Shown here piece after piece: positions 55,943 to 64,000 of a stretch of 64,000 nt of DNA. Both the position numbers and the translations under genes were made by a program. The first letter of the stretch is position 1. Each line of letters opens with the position of its first letter. The notes under the pieces are model-generated. The model ran no database searches, was not told the DNA's origin, and was given only the letters and a program-made list of their open reading frames with translations. Origin of the DNA: Fidelibacterota bacterium (GTDB lineage: Bacteria; Pseudomonadota; Alphaproteobacteria; Rhodospirillales; Rhodospirillaceae); assembly GCA_947475895.1 (NCBI GenBank), contig CANJMF010000010.1, positions 1 to 64,000 on the forward strand, written 5' to 3'.

Positions 55943-56889
55943 GCACGCTTCGCATCGGTACGCGCGGTTCCGCGCTCGCACTTTGGCAGGCGGAAGAAGT
56001 GAAGAAGCGCATTCGCGCCCTTCCCGCTGCCCCCGATGTCGAGCTCGTCATCATCAAAACGCGCGGCGACCTTGATACGCAAAGCCCGCTTTGGGCATCC
56101 GAGGGCAAAGGTTTCTTCACCGCCGAACTCGACAAGGCCTTGCTCGAAAACGACGTGGATCTCGTTGTGCACAGTCTCAAAGACCTCACGACGATTCTGT
56201 CGTCGGGCTTGGCGCTCACGGCGGTGCTCGAACGCGAAGACCCCCGCGATGCTCTACTGACGCGTGACGGCGGCGATCTCCTGTCGCTGCCCCGTGGCGC
56301 GCGTGTCGGAACCAGCAGTTTGCGCCGCCGTGCGTTCATTGCCCGACTGCGGCCCGATTTGCAGCACGAAGAGCTGCGCGGTAACGTTCCCACGCGCGTG
56401 CGTAAGCTGGACGAGGGCGCTTACGAAGCCATTGTCCTCGCATCGGCGGGCTTAAAGCGCCTCGGCATGGGTGCGCGTATTTCTGCTGCGCTATCGACGG
56501 AAGATTTTCCGCCGGCCATTGCGCAAGGCGCGATCGGCGTCTGCACGCGCGAAGACGATACCGGCACGGCGCGCTGGGTCGCCGCGCTCGAACACACACC
56601 AACCCGCGTGGCCGTTACGGCCGAACGCGCATTGTTGCGCGAACTCGAGGGCGGTTGCCAAGTTCCCGCCGGTGGCCTTGCCGTCTCGGACAACAATACC
56701 GTGTCGCTCGCCGCCGCCGTCTGCAGTCTCGACGGTAAAGATTTTATTCGCGCTCAGGCAACAGCCTCATCGTCCGCTGCCGCCGAACTCGGCCAAAAGG
56801 TCGCGGCCGAGCTATTGGAGAAGGGCGCTTGGCGCATTCTCGAAGCCGTGCGCGAGCGCCGCCGCGCCGCCGCCGGCAACAATTCATAA
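55939..56889 (+). CDS. hemC: Hydroxymethylbilane synthase (porphobilinogen deaminase)
   Basis: 316 residues. IGTRGSALALWQAEEV at the start, the active-site KDLTTILSSGLALTAVLERE and the dipyrromethane-cofactor Cys240 in ELEGGCQVPAGG identify HemC. It polymerises four porphobilinogens into hydroxymethylbilane. The next gene is hemE, 10 nt downstream; hemD is missing from the usual place, and hemB is also absent from the window. Confidence 0.97.
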   Translation: MSTLRIGTRGSALALWQAEEVKKRIRALPAAPDVELVIIKTRGDLDTQSPLWASEGKGFFTAELDKALLENDVDLVVHSLKDLTTILSSGLALTAVLEREDPRDALLTRDGGDLLSLPRGARVGTSSLRRRAFIARLRPDLQHEELRGNVPTRVRKLDEGAYEAIVLASAGLKRLGMGARISAALSTEDFPPAIAQGAIGVCTREDDTGTARWVAALEHTPTRVAVTAERALLRELEGGCQVPAGGLAVSDNNTVSLAAAVCSLDGKDFIRAQATASSSAAAELGQKVAAELLEKGAWRILEAVRERRRAAAGNNS

Positions 56890-56899
56890 GGAAATTCAT

Positions 56900-57955
56900 A
56901 TGGCGACAGCTGCCGCTGCTAAAGCTCCCGCATCCTTGCCGCCGTTTCTGGCCGCCTGTGCGCGCCAACCCGTGCCGCACACGCCCATCTGGATCATGCG
57001 TCAAGCTGGGCGTTATCTGCCTGAGTACCGCAAGGTACGCGCGGCGACCACTTTTGCTGGCCTTACGCGCGACCCCGCGCTGGCCTGCGAAGTGACGCTG
57101 CAGCCCATCCGCCGCTTTGCCCTCGATGCCTCGATCATTTTCAGCGACATCATGGTGCCGCTCGAAGGCATGGGCGTGAAACTCGATTACGCACCGGGCC
57201 CTGTGATCGAAACACCCATCCAAACACGCGCGCAAATCGAAGCCTTGCGGCCGCTGGTGCCCGAGCAAGACGTTCCGTTTGTTATGGAATCCATTCGCCT
57301 GACGCGCGCTGGACTACCCGCCCATGTACCGTTGATCGGATTCTGCGGCTCGCCTTTCACGTTATTTTGCTATCTCGTGGCCGGGAAGCCGTCCAAGGAA
57401 TTCGCGTTGCCGCGTCAGTTCCTGCATGCGGAGCCGGTGCTTGCGACCATGCTGTTGGAGCGTTTGGCTGACGCCATGATCGTTTATCTGCGCGCGCAAG
57501 CGGGCGCGGGCGCACAAGCGTTGATGATGTTTGAATCCTGGGGCGGACTTCTTGGCCCGGCGGATTACGCTGCTTTTGCACTGCCGGCTGTGAAGCGCAT
57601 CATCGCCGGTTTGAAAGACGTTGGCGTGCCGGTGATCTATTTCGCCAATAACTGCATGGGCAATCTACCGTCCATCGCTCAGCTCGACGTGGACGTCGTC
57701 GGCGTCGACTGGCGCACGCCACTCAGCTACGCGCGCGGCGTGCTCAAAGGCAAAGCGATTCAAGGCAACCTCGACCCGGCGACTTTGTTCGCGCCGAAAG
57801 AAACGCTGCTTTCGCGCATCGATGGCGTACTCGCCGATGCAGGCCCAGCGCCCGGGCATATCTTTAATCTCGGCCACGGCATCTGGCCGGAAACAGACCC
57901 CGACGCTGTCGCGCGTCTGGTCGACTATGTGCACGAGAAAACATCCCATGGGTGA
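56900..57955 (+). CDS. hemE: Uroporphyrinogen decarboxylase
   Basis: 351 residues from ATG 56900, with AAGGAAA 8-14 nt upstream. The longer open frame back to 56471 is inside hemC. PIWIMRQAGRYLPEYR is the substrate-binding loop, with IIFSDIMVPLEGMG and GFCGSPFTLFCYLV. It decarboxylates uroporphyrinogen III to coproporphyrinogen III. hemF begins inside its last codons (ATG 57948, 8-nt overlap). Confidence 0.97.
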   Translation: MATAAAAKAPASLPPFLAACARQPVPHTPIWIMRQAGRYLPEYRKVRAATTFAGLTRDPALACEVTLQPIRRFALDASIIFSDIMVPLEGMGVKLDYAPGPVIETPIQTRAQIEALRPLVPEQDVPFVMESIRLTRAGLPAHVPLIGFCGSPFTLFCYLVAGKPSKEFALPRQFLHAEPVLATMLLERLADAMIVYLRAQAGAGAQALMMFESWGGLLGPADYAAFALPAVKRIIAGLKDVGVPVIYFANNCMGNLPSIAQLDVDVVGVDWRTPLSYARGVLKGKAIQGNLDPATLFAPKETLLSRIDGVLADAGPAPGHIFNLGHGIWPETDPDAVARLVDYVHEKTSHG

Positions 57956-58805
57956 TGCGCTCCGCAAGCCCGAGGATCTGCACGACGGTATGACGTCGCA
58001 GGCCATCCGGGCCTTCCACGATATTCAAGATCGTATCTGCGCGGCATTCGAAGCGCTCGATCCCGGCTGCGCGTTCGAGCGCAACGATTGGCAGCGCCCG
58101 CCGGAGCATCGCCTCAAAGGCGGCGGCCGCATGCGCATTATGCGCGGCAAGGTCTTCGAGAAGGTCGGCGTCAACTTCAGCCACGTTTGGGGTACGCTCA
58201 CCGATCAGGGCAAGGCGCAAATGCCCGGCGCTAAAGAGTCAGAAGGGCAGTTCTCGGCGACCGGCGTCTCGCTGGTCACGCATATGTCGAACCCTTTCGT
58301 GCCCACCGTGCATATGAATGTGCGCTGCATGGCCACAAGCAAGCTGTGGTTCGGCGGCGGCGCGGATTTGACGCCGACATTTCCCTTCCCGGAAGACACC
58401 GAACAATTCCACGCGGCCCTTAAAGGTGCTTGCGATCAGTACCGACCCGACGCTTACAAAGAATATAGCGAGTGGTGCGATCAGTATTTCTACCTGCCGC
58501 ACCGTCAGGAGCCGCGCGGCGTCGGCGGCATTTTCCTCGACGATCTCAACAGCGGCGATGTGCACAAAGATTTCGCGTTCATCCGCAGCATCGCCGAGGC
58601 GTTCTTGAACATCTACCCGCAGATTGTCGCGCGCCGGAAAGAGATGCCGTTCACCGAAGCCGATCGCGACAAGCAGCTCATCAAGCGCGGTCGATACGTC
58701 GAGTTTAATTTAGTCTATGACCGCGGTACGAAATTCGGCTTTACCACCGACGCCAATCCCGATGCTTACCTCATGAGCATGCCGCCCGTGGTAAAATGGC
58801 CCTAG
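57948..58805 (+). CDS. hemF: Oxygen-dependent coproporphyrinogen III oxidase
   Basis: 285 residues from ATG 57948. Family blocks are GRMRIMRGKVFEKVGVNFS, the VHMNVRCMATSKLWFGGGAD substrate region, LPHRQEPRGVGGIFLDDL and GRYVEFNLVYDRGTKFG. It uses O2, so the organism makes heme aerobically. The start overlaps hemE by 8 nt. It ends 20 nt before hemJ. Confidence 0.97.
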   Translation: MGDALRKPEDLHDGMTSQAIRAFHDIQDRICAAFEALDPGCAFERNDWQRPPEHRLKGGGRMRIMRGKVFEKVGVNFSHVWGTLTDQGKAQMPGAKESEGQFSATGVSLVTHMSNPFVPTVHMNVRCMATSKLWFGGGADLTPTFPFPEDTEQFHAALKGACDQYRPDAYKEYSEWCDQYFYLPHRQEPRGVGGIFLDDLNSGDVHKDFAFIRSIAEAFLNIYPQIVARRKEMPFTEADRDKQLIKRGRYVEFNLVYDRGTKFGFTTDANPDAYLMSMPPVVKWP

Positions 58806-58825
58806 TATTGGCGAGGATCTGAACC

Positions 58826-59275
58826 ATGCATGAATTCATGTCGACCGCTTATCCGTGGATCAAATCGCTGCACATCATCGCGGTCATCGCGTGGATGGCG
58901 GGCCTTTTGTATCTGCCGCGCCTGTTTGTGAATCACGCCGGGGTTGATCGGGGCACGCAGGCTTCGGAAATGTTGAAGGGCATGGAAGGGCGGTTGATGC
59001 GCATCATCATGCGGCCCGCTGCAGTCGCCACGTTGTTGTTCGGCGGCATGCTATTGTCGACGCCGGGCATCGTCGATTGGTCCATGGGGTGGATCTATCT
59101 TAAGCTCGCCTTTGTGCTCGGCCTTTTCATGATACACGGCATGATGGAGGGTTGGCGCAGCCGCTTTGCGCGCGATGCCAACACGAAATCAGCGTCGTTC
59201 TTCCGCAAAATCAACGAAGTTCCGACTTTGTTGATGATCCTCATTGTGTTGCTGGTGGTTGCAAAGCCTTTCTAA
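58826..59275 (+). CDS. hemJ: Protoporphyrinogen oxidase HemJ
   Basis: 149 residues with four membrane helices. The His in SLHIIAVIAWMAGLLYLPR, the Arg in the RLMRIIMRPAA helix and the Lys in WIYLKLAFVLGL are family-conserved in HemJ (UPF0093). It oxidises protoporphyrinogen IX to protoporphyrin IX in the inner membrane, the step before HemH. Last heme gene on the plus strand, 24 nt before the RlmI-like gene. Confidence 0.96.
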   Translation: MHEFMSTAYPWIKSLHIIAVIAWMAGLLYLPRLFVNHAGVDRGTQASEMLKGMEGRLMRIIMRPAAVATLLFGGMLLSTPGIVDWSMGWIYLKLAFVLGLFMIHGMMEGWRSRFARDANTKSASFFRKINEVPTLLMILIVLLVVAKPF

Positions 59276-59299
59276 CGACCGCCGGCTGAAAGTCTCATT

Positions 59300-60487
59300 T
59301 TGTCCCTACCCATTCGCCATCCTCGTCTGATGATGAAGCGCGGCATGCATCGCCGTCTTCAAGCCGGCCACCCGTGGGTTTTTTCTAACGAAGTGGAAAT
59401 GGATCCGGCGACGAAGTCACTGGCGCCGGGTTCTGTCGTGACCGTGACCGACGCGGGCGGCGCTGGGTTGGCTACGGCTTATTTCAATCCGCGGACGCTG
59501 ATTGCCGCGCGCGTTCTCTCGACCACACCCGATATGGCCATCGATGCCGATTTCATCGCCACCCGTTTGCGCACGGCGCTGACATTGCGCGAACGCCTGT
59601 ATTCCAAACCATTTTATCGCCTCGTTCATGCCGAGGCTGACGGGTTGCCGGGGTTGATCGTCGATCGGTTCGGGGACGTGTGCGTCATGCAGCCGAATAC
59701 GGCGGGCATGGAAGCGCTGATGGAATTGATCGCGGCCGGCTTGCGCGACGTTGTCGGCGCGAAGGCCGTCATCTTGCGCGGCGATAGCGGTTCCCGAACA
59801 CTTGAAGGACTCTCCAACGACGTGCGATTGCTGTCCGGCTCCACGGAAAACGAGATTGCGCTAGAAGAAAGTGGCGCAACGTTTTTTGCCGACGTGCTTT
59901 CGGGCCAGAAGACCGGCTGGTACTTCGATCAACGCGACAATCATGCTTTCTTGGCGTCATTAAGCAAGGATCGCAGCGTTCTCGATCTCTATACCCACAC
60001 AGGCGGTTTTGGCATTGCGGCAGCACGCGCCGGGGCGTCGCATGTGACGTTGGTGGATAGCTCGGCGTCCTCTCTAGAACTGGCTGCAAAAGCGGCGAAA
60101 GCCAACGCCGTCGCCGATCGCTGCATGCTCACGCGCGCCGACGTCTTTGAATTTCTGGAAGCAAACAAAGCGCAGTGGGACGTGGTCATCGCCGATCCGC
60201 CGGCGTTCGTGAAATCGCGCAAGGATTTGAAAGCCGGCCTTCAAGGCTATCGCAAACTTGCACGCTTGTGCGCCCGTGCGATCAACCCCGGTGGATTCCT
60301 GTTCATCGCGTCTTGCAGTCACAATGCGCCGCTGGATGAATTCACCGCTGCCGTCGCGCGCGGTATCGACGACGCAAACCGTAACGCCAAGATCATTCGC
60401 ACGTCTGGTGCCGGGTCCGATCACCCCGTGCATCCGTTGCTGCCGGAAAGCAGCTATCTCAAAGCGTTGACTTTGGCTTTGGACTAA
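59300..60487 (+). CDS. Class I rRNA methyltransferase, RlmI-like
   Basis: 395 residues: an N-terminal PUA-like RNA-binding domain (RRLQAGHPWVFSNEVEMDP), a middle domain (RLVHAEADGLPGLIVDRFGD) and a SAM domain (VLDLYTHTGGFGIAAARAGA, VIADPPAFVKSRKDLKAG). RlmI makes 5-methylcytosine in 23S rRNA; relatives with the same layout modify other sites. The start codon is TTG at 59300 with only a weak ribosome site; ATG 59330 is the alternative. Its end overlaps the convergent methyltransferase gene by 29 nt. Confidence 0.9.
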   Translation: MSLPIRHPRLMMKRGMHRRLQAGHPWVFSNEVEMDPATKSLAPGSVVTVTDAGGAGLATAYFNPRTLIAARVLSTTPDMAIDADFIATRLRTALTLRERLYSKPFYRLVHAEADGLPGLIVDRFGDVCVMQPNTAGMEALMELIAAGLRDVVGAKAVILRGDSGSRTLEGLSNDVRLLSGSTENEIALEESGATFFADVLSGQKTGWYFDQRDNHAFLASLSKDRSVLDLYTHTGGFGIAAARAGASHVTLVDSSASSLELAAKAAKANAVADRCMLTRADVFEFLEANKAQWDVVIADPPAFVKSRKDLKAGLQGYRKLARLCARAINPGGFLFIASCSHNAPLDEFTAAVARGIDDANRNAKIIRTSGAGSDHPVHPLLPESSYLKALTLALD

Positions 60488-61355
60488 GCACGGCCAGGAG
60501 GCCAGGCACATCGACGCCTTTTTCTTGGCGGCAGACGGCATTCTGGATTTTCTGAACGATGAATCCGCAGTCCGCCGCCACGCGAACCACGTAGGCGAGG
60601 CTGTGGCTGAATCGGTGTTCCGGTCCCAGTACGAAGTCCTCGGTATCGTTCCGTTGCAGCGTGAAAGCAAATAAGCCGGTCGCCAAAACCTTCTCGCGCA
60701 CGGCCGTAAAAATGGGCGCCAAGTCACCGCAATAAACCAGCACGTCTCCCGCAACCATCAGGTCGCACGCGTCGATGGTCTTTAGCGCCGCCAACATGTC
60801 GGCGGTCTCCAGGTGGTCATAGATTGCCTTGCGCGCTGCGGCCTGCGTCATGGCTGGCGACAAATCTACGCCGCCCAGCCATGTGCAAATGTCGCGAATG
60901 GCCTCTCCCACCAGCCCCGTACCGCATCCCAAATCAAGCGCGCGATTGAACGTCCGCTCCCCCAAAGCCGCGCGCAGGATCTGCGGCGCGCGGTATTGAA
61001 GGCGTCCCACCAAAGCCTGATCGAAGCGATCTGCGTATTCGTCAAACAACCGGCGCACATAGGCGCCCGATAATGTTCGGGGCCGTTCGGCGGCGCCCAA
61101 AAGATGCAGCCGCGCACCCGCACCCATGGAGTCGGCGGCGTCCAGCGCCAGGTATGTCCGGTAGGCGTCGATGGCGTCGTCGCGCCGGCCCGCGTCGGCC
61201 AGCGCTTCCCCAAGGGCGAAGTGGCCCTCGGGCCAGCCGGGCGTTAATTCCAGGGCTTGGGCGATCACTTCGGCGGCGGCGGCGGGGTCGCCTTCCTGGC
61301 GCAGACCTTGGGCGTAGGTAAAGCGGCGGTCGGCCGCGAGGTTCCCCGAACTCAT
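60459..61355 (-). CDS. TPR-containing SAM-dependent methyltransferase
   Basis: 298 residues. Two tetratricopeptide-like repeats fill the N-terminal ~75 residues (AQALELTPGWPEGHFALGEA). A methyltransferase fold follows with motif I ALDLGCGTGLVGEAI and the acidic GVDLSPAM. These TPR-fused methyltransferases are common in alphaproteobacteria, and their substrates are mostly unknown. The gene is single, divergent from aguA and convergent with the RlmI-like gene, sharing 29 nt at their 3' ends. Confidence 0.88.
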   Translation of the reverse strand: MSSGNLAADRRFTYAQGLRQEGDPAAAAEVIAQALELTPGWPEGHFALGEALADAGRRDDAIDAYRTYLALDAADSMGAGARLHLLGAAERPRTLSGAYVRRLFDEYADRFDQALVGRLQYRAPQILRAALGERTFNRALDLGCGTGLVGEAIRDICTWLGGVDLSPAMTQAAARKAIYDHLETADMLAALKTIDACDLMVAGDVLVYCGDLAPIFTAVREKVLATGLFAFTLQRNDTEDFVLGPEHRFSHSLAYVVRVAADCGFIVQKIQNAVCRQEKGVDVPGLLAVLSPKPKSTL

Positions 61356-61461
61356 GCTCCCTTATACACGCCATCATTGCGTGATGCCCGATCTTCATGA
61401 TTCCGCCGTTGCGCAAGCGGTGGCCAGCCATTAAGTGAACCCGCCGTACTTGGAATTCGAC

Positions 61462-62478
61462 ATGACAAACGCTCTCGCCCTTCAGCCCGCCGAGTGGGCC
61501 GCTCATTCCGCCGTCTGGTCCGCGTGGCCCAGCGCTGCCGATCTGTGGCTTGAAGATTTGGAACCGGCGCGCGCCGAAGTCGCCGCGTTGTTCAAAGCCA
61601 TCGCGGACGGCGGCAAGGGCGAGCAGCTGCGCATTCTGGCCTGTGGCCCGGAGGCCGTAGCCTCAGCAAAAGCGGCACTCGGAAGTTTTGGCGCGGAGAT
61701 CATCCCCGCCGAATTTGGCGACATCTGGCTACGCGACACCGCACCCATTTTCGTCGCCCGCGACGGCGCGCTCCAGGCCGCGTGCTTCCAGTTCAACGGC
61801 TGGGGCGGAAAGTACGTCCTTGAAGGCGACGACAAAGTCGCGCCGTTCGTGGCCGACAAAGCCGGCATCGCCGCCGCGCCTTATCACTGGGTTCTGGAGG
61901 GCGGCTCTATCGACGTGGACGGCCAGGGCACGGCCCTGACCACACGCCAGTGCCTGCTGAACGCCAACCGCAATCCGACGCTGTCGCAGCAAGACATCGA
62001 GAAAAACTTGCGCGAATCCCTCGGCATTCAGAAACTCATCTGGCTCGGCGACGGTCTCGCCAACGACCATACCGACGGCCATATCGACAACATCGCGCGC
62101 TTCGTGGCGCCGGGCGTGGTGGTGTGCATGGAGCCGAGCGGCTCCGACGACCCGAACCGCGACGCCTTGAAGGCCATTATCGCCGACCTGAAAGCCGCGA
62201 CCGACGTCAACGGCCGCAAGCTCGAAGTCATGACCGTGCCGTCGCCAGGGCGCATCGAAGACGAAGAGGGCGAGATCATCCCCGCCAGTTCCATGAACTT
62301 CTATATCGGCAATTCCGCCGTGGTGGTGCCGCTCTACAGCGCGGCCACCGACGACAAGGCCGTCGAAGCCATCGCCAAGCTGTTTCCCACACGCCGTACC
62401 GTGGGCTTGCCCGCGAACCATGTTATAACCGGCGGCGGTTCGTTCCACTGCATCACGCAGCAAGTTCCGAAGGTCTGA
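61462..62478 (+). CDS. aguA: Agmatine deiminase
   Basis: 338 residues from ATG 61462 (MTNALALQPAEWAAHSAVW); the frame is open to 61435. The guanidino-modifying core is seen as FGDIWLRDTAPIF, the EGGSIDVDGQGT and DHTDGHIDNIARF metal/substrate sites, and the catalytic Cys330 in GGGSFHCITQQ. It converts agmatine to N-carbamoylputrescine. aguB starts one base after its stop, so the two are an operon for making putrescine. Confidence 0.95.
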   Translation: MTNALALQPAEWAAHSAVWSAWPSAADLWLEDLEPARAEVAALFKAIADGGKGEQLRILACGPEAVASAKAALGSFGAEIIPAEFGDIWLRDTAPIFVARDGALQAACFQFNGWGGKYVLEGDDKVAPFVADKAGIAAAPYHWVLEGGSIDVDGQGTALTTRQCLLNANRNPTLSQQDIEKNLRESLGIQKLIWLGDGLANDHTDGHIDNIARFVAPGVVVCMEPSGSDDPNRDALKAIIADLKAATDVNGRKLEVMTVPSPGRIEDEEGEIIPASSMNFYIGNSAVVVPLYSAATDDKAVEAIAKLFPTRRTVGLPANHVITGGGSFHCITQQVPKV

Positions 62479-62479
62479 C

Positions 62480-63325
62480 ATGAGCAAGATCACGGTTGCC
62501 GCCATCCAATGCGCGTTCTCGGAAGACATGAACGAGAACATCACGCGCACCGAAGGATTCATTGAGCAGGCCGCCAAGCAAGGCGCGCAAGTCGTGCTGC
62601 CGCCCGAATTGCTGCAAGGCCCGTACTTCTGCCGCGAAGAAAAAGATCATCACTTCGACACAGCCTTTCCCGCCGCCACGCATCCCGTGGTGACGCGGCT
62701 TTCGGCTCTGGCGAAAAAACTTGGCGTTGCGATTCCTGCGTCGATTTTTGAGCGCGACGGCCAGCATTTCTATAACAGCCTCGCCATGATCGATGCCGAC
62801 GGCGAAGTCATGGGCGTCTATCGCAAAAGCCACATCCCCGACGGCCCTGGCTACGAAGAGAAGTTCTACTTCCGCCCCGGCAACACCGGTTTCAAGGTGT
62901 GGGACACGAAGTTCGGCAAGCTCGGCGTCGGCATTTGTTGGGACCAATGGTTCCCGGAAACCGCGCGCGCCATGATGCTTATGGGTGCGGACATTTTGTT
63001 CTACCCCACCGCCATCGGCACCGAACCCGACAATCCGGGTTTGGACACCAAAGACTTGTGGCAGCGCGCCATGATCGGCCACGCGGTGTCGAACGTCGTG
63101 CCAATCGTTGCGGCCAACCGCATCGGCACGGAACACAATCAAACGTTCTATGGGGCGTCGTTCATCTCGGATCAACGCGGCGAGAAGGTGGCCGAATTCG
63201 GCCGTACCGATACGGGCGTGCTGACAGCTTCATTCGATCTGGCTGAAGTGCGTCGTAACCGCGCCTCGTTTGGATTTTTTCGCGATCGCCGTCCCGAGCT
63301 TTACGGCATCATCTCGCAGCACTAG
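62480..63325 (+). CDS. aguB: N-carbamoylputrescine amidohydrolase
   Basis: 281 residues, nitrilase superfamily with the Glu43-Lys116-Cys153 triad visible in LPPELLQG, YRKSHIPDGPGY and GICWDQWFPE. It hydrolyses N-carbamoylputrescine to putrescine, CO2 and ammonia, completing the agmatine route with the aguA product. It converges on the secreted-protein gene with 20 nt between. Confidence 0.96.
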   Translation: MSKITVAAIQCAFSEDMNENITRTEGFIEQAAKQGAQVVLPPELLQGPYFCREEKDHHFDTAFPAATHPVVTRLSALAKKLGVAIPASIFERDGQHFYNSLAMIDADGEVMGVYRKSHIPDGPGYEEKFYFRPGNTGFKVWDTKFGKLGVGICWDQWFPETARAMMLMGADILFYPTAIGTEPDNPGLDTKDLWQRAMIGHAVSNVVPIVAANRIGTEHNQTFYGASFISDQRGEKVAEFGRTDTGVLTASFDLAEVRRNRASFGFFRDRRPELYGIISQH

Positions 63326-63345
63326 GGCCGTAAGCGACCGAAATA

Positions 63346-64000
63346 CTAATGGCAAGCTTCAAAAGTTTGCGTTTTCTCGTTCCAACAATGCAGTTCTGAT
63401 TGCAGTGCGTGAATGGTCATGGGGGCCCAGTGATGTTCTTCGTCTGGAATTGAACCGACCTTTCGTTGGCCTGTTACAGAGATCGTTTTTTTATCCGCAG
63501 ACATAGTCCAGCGATATTGATCTTCGTACTCACTGCCGGGTGCGCCCGCCATCTCATAGATAACGTGATCCCAAAGAACCTTGATCGCTCCTTCTTTATA
63601 CGTCGCGAGAGCAACCGCATGTACGCGAACGCCGGTCCCGGTACCCGCGACGTATTCTATTTCGGTTGTCTCTCCGATAGGGAGGCGCGGCCCCGGATGA
63701 AGGTCCATCACGCCGCCGAACTGCCGCAAGGCGAGCTTGTTGCCGTTGCAATCGAGGACAAAAGCAGCGCCTCCAATTGGCCCCTCCCAATACGTTCCCA
63801 ACCACTGAACAAACTGCGGACCACTCGGGGCAACCAAGTACATGCCGTCAAGTGTCGGATAGTAACCGGGCGGGTCCGGCAGCGACGCCATTTCGCGTTC
63901 CATAAATTCTTTAAGATCAGGCTGCGTGCAAGCCGGTAAGTCGGCTGCGAGAGAGGAAGCGCTCGCGAAAAATCCAGCGAAGCAAAAAGACAGGAAAAAA
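63346..64000 (-). CDS. Secreted protein of unknown function (5' end outside window)
   Basis: The first in-frame ATG inside the window is at 63903, but the frame stays open to the right edge. There it reads FFLSFCFAGFFASASSLAAD, the hydrophobic core and cleavage end of a signal peptide, followed by LPACTQPDL. The true start is therefore beyond 64000 and the protein is exported. The mature part, of about 200 residues, is rich in Gly, Pro and aromatic residues (PPGYYPTLDGMYLV, EEHHWAPMTIHALQ) with three Cys, two near the C-terminus. I recognise no family. Confidence 0.7.
   Translation of the reverse strand, partial: FFLSFCFAGFFASASSLAADLPACTQPDLKEFMEREMASLPDPPGYYPTLDGMYLVAPSGPQFVQWLGTYWEGPIGGAAFVLDCNGNKLALRQFGGVMDLHPGPRLPIGETTEIEYVAGTGTGVRVHAVALATYKEGAIKVLWDHVIYEMAGAPGSEYEDQYRWTMSADKKTISVTGQRKVGSIPDEEHHWAPMTIHALQSELHCWNEKTQTFEACH

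Overview
The window is GC-rich, densely packed chromosomal DNA, most likely from an alphaproteobacterium. Support for this: two perfect EcfG-type general-stress promoters (GGAAC-N16/17-CGTT), an HWE-family histidine kinase, an intracellular PHB depolymerase of the catalytic-Cys type, a PmtA-like methyltransferase, HemJ, and a ferrochelatase with a Cys-rich tail. One feature is atypical for that class: the heme operon starts with glutamyl-tRNA reductase and GSA aminomutase (C5 route) rather than ALA synthase. I see no tRNA, rRNA, insertion sequence, phage gene or CRISPR array.

Layout. 1-3.0 kb: 3' end of a large RTX-type adhesin cut by the window edge. 3.1-6.5 kb: minus-strand operon of a PmtA-like methyltransferase, an LTA-synthase-like sulfatase and an MHS-type transporter. 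6.7-13.4 kb: redox and stress genes (OsmC, metallopeptidase, AhpD-like, pirin, a signal-peptide-bearing HIT protein, peroxiredoxin), then FadE and a flavin-nucleotide-binding protein. 13.4-20.1 kb: the transglutaminase / circularly permuted ATP-grasp / alpha-E peptide-modification cluster, whose first gene carries a one-base frameshift. 20.7-27.0 kb: a 2103-residue protein made entirely of about 260 octapeptides, stacked in an eleven-fold 24-octad (192-residue, 576-bp) super-repeat. 27.1-29.6 kb: a phytase-like autotransporter. 30.4-41.1 kb: surface-polysaccharide genes, with three glycosyltransferases and an O-antigen ligase-like protein on plus, converging on dTDP-rhamnose genes rfbC-B-D-A, a polytopic membrane protein and ppnN on minus. 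41.5-43.8 kb: cold-shock protein, PHB depolymerase, GST. 44.1-50.4 kb: a soluble poly-HAMP hybrid kinase, two receivers and a REC-HWE kinase behind an EcfG promoter. 50.4-59.3 kb: heme synthesis (hemH divergent from hemA-hemL-[sensor kinase-response regulator]-hemC-hemE-hemF-hemJ). 59.3-64 kb: RlmI-like methyltransferase, TPR-methyltransferase, agmatine-to-putrescine genes aguA-aguB, and a secreted protein cut by the right edge.

How it fits together. The polysaccharide block could build a rhamnose-containing surface glycan. The signalling block is probably a stress-responsive phosphorelay. The heme block is a compact operon that lacks hemB and hemD and carries its own two-component system. 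The most unusual item is the octapeptide-repeat giant. It is transcribed divergently from the amidoligase/transglutaminase cluster and has a structured leader with a small upstream ORF that overlaps its start codon.
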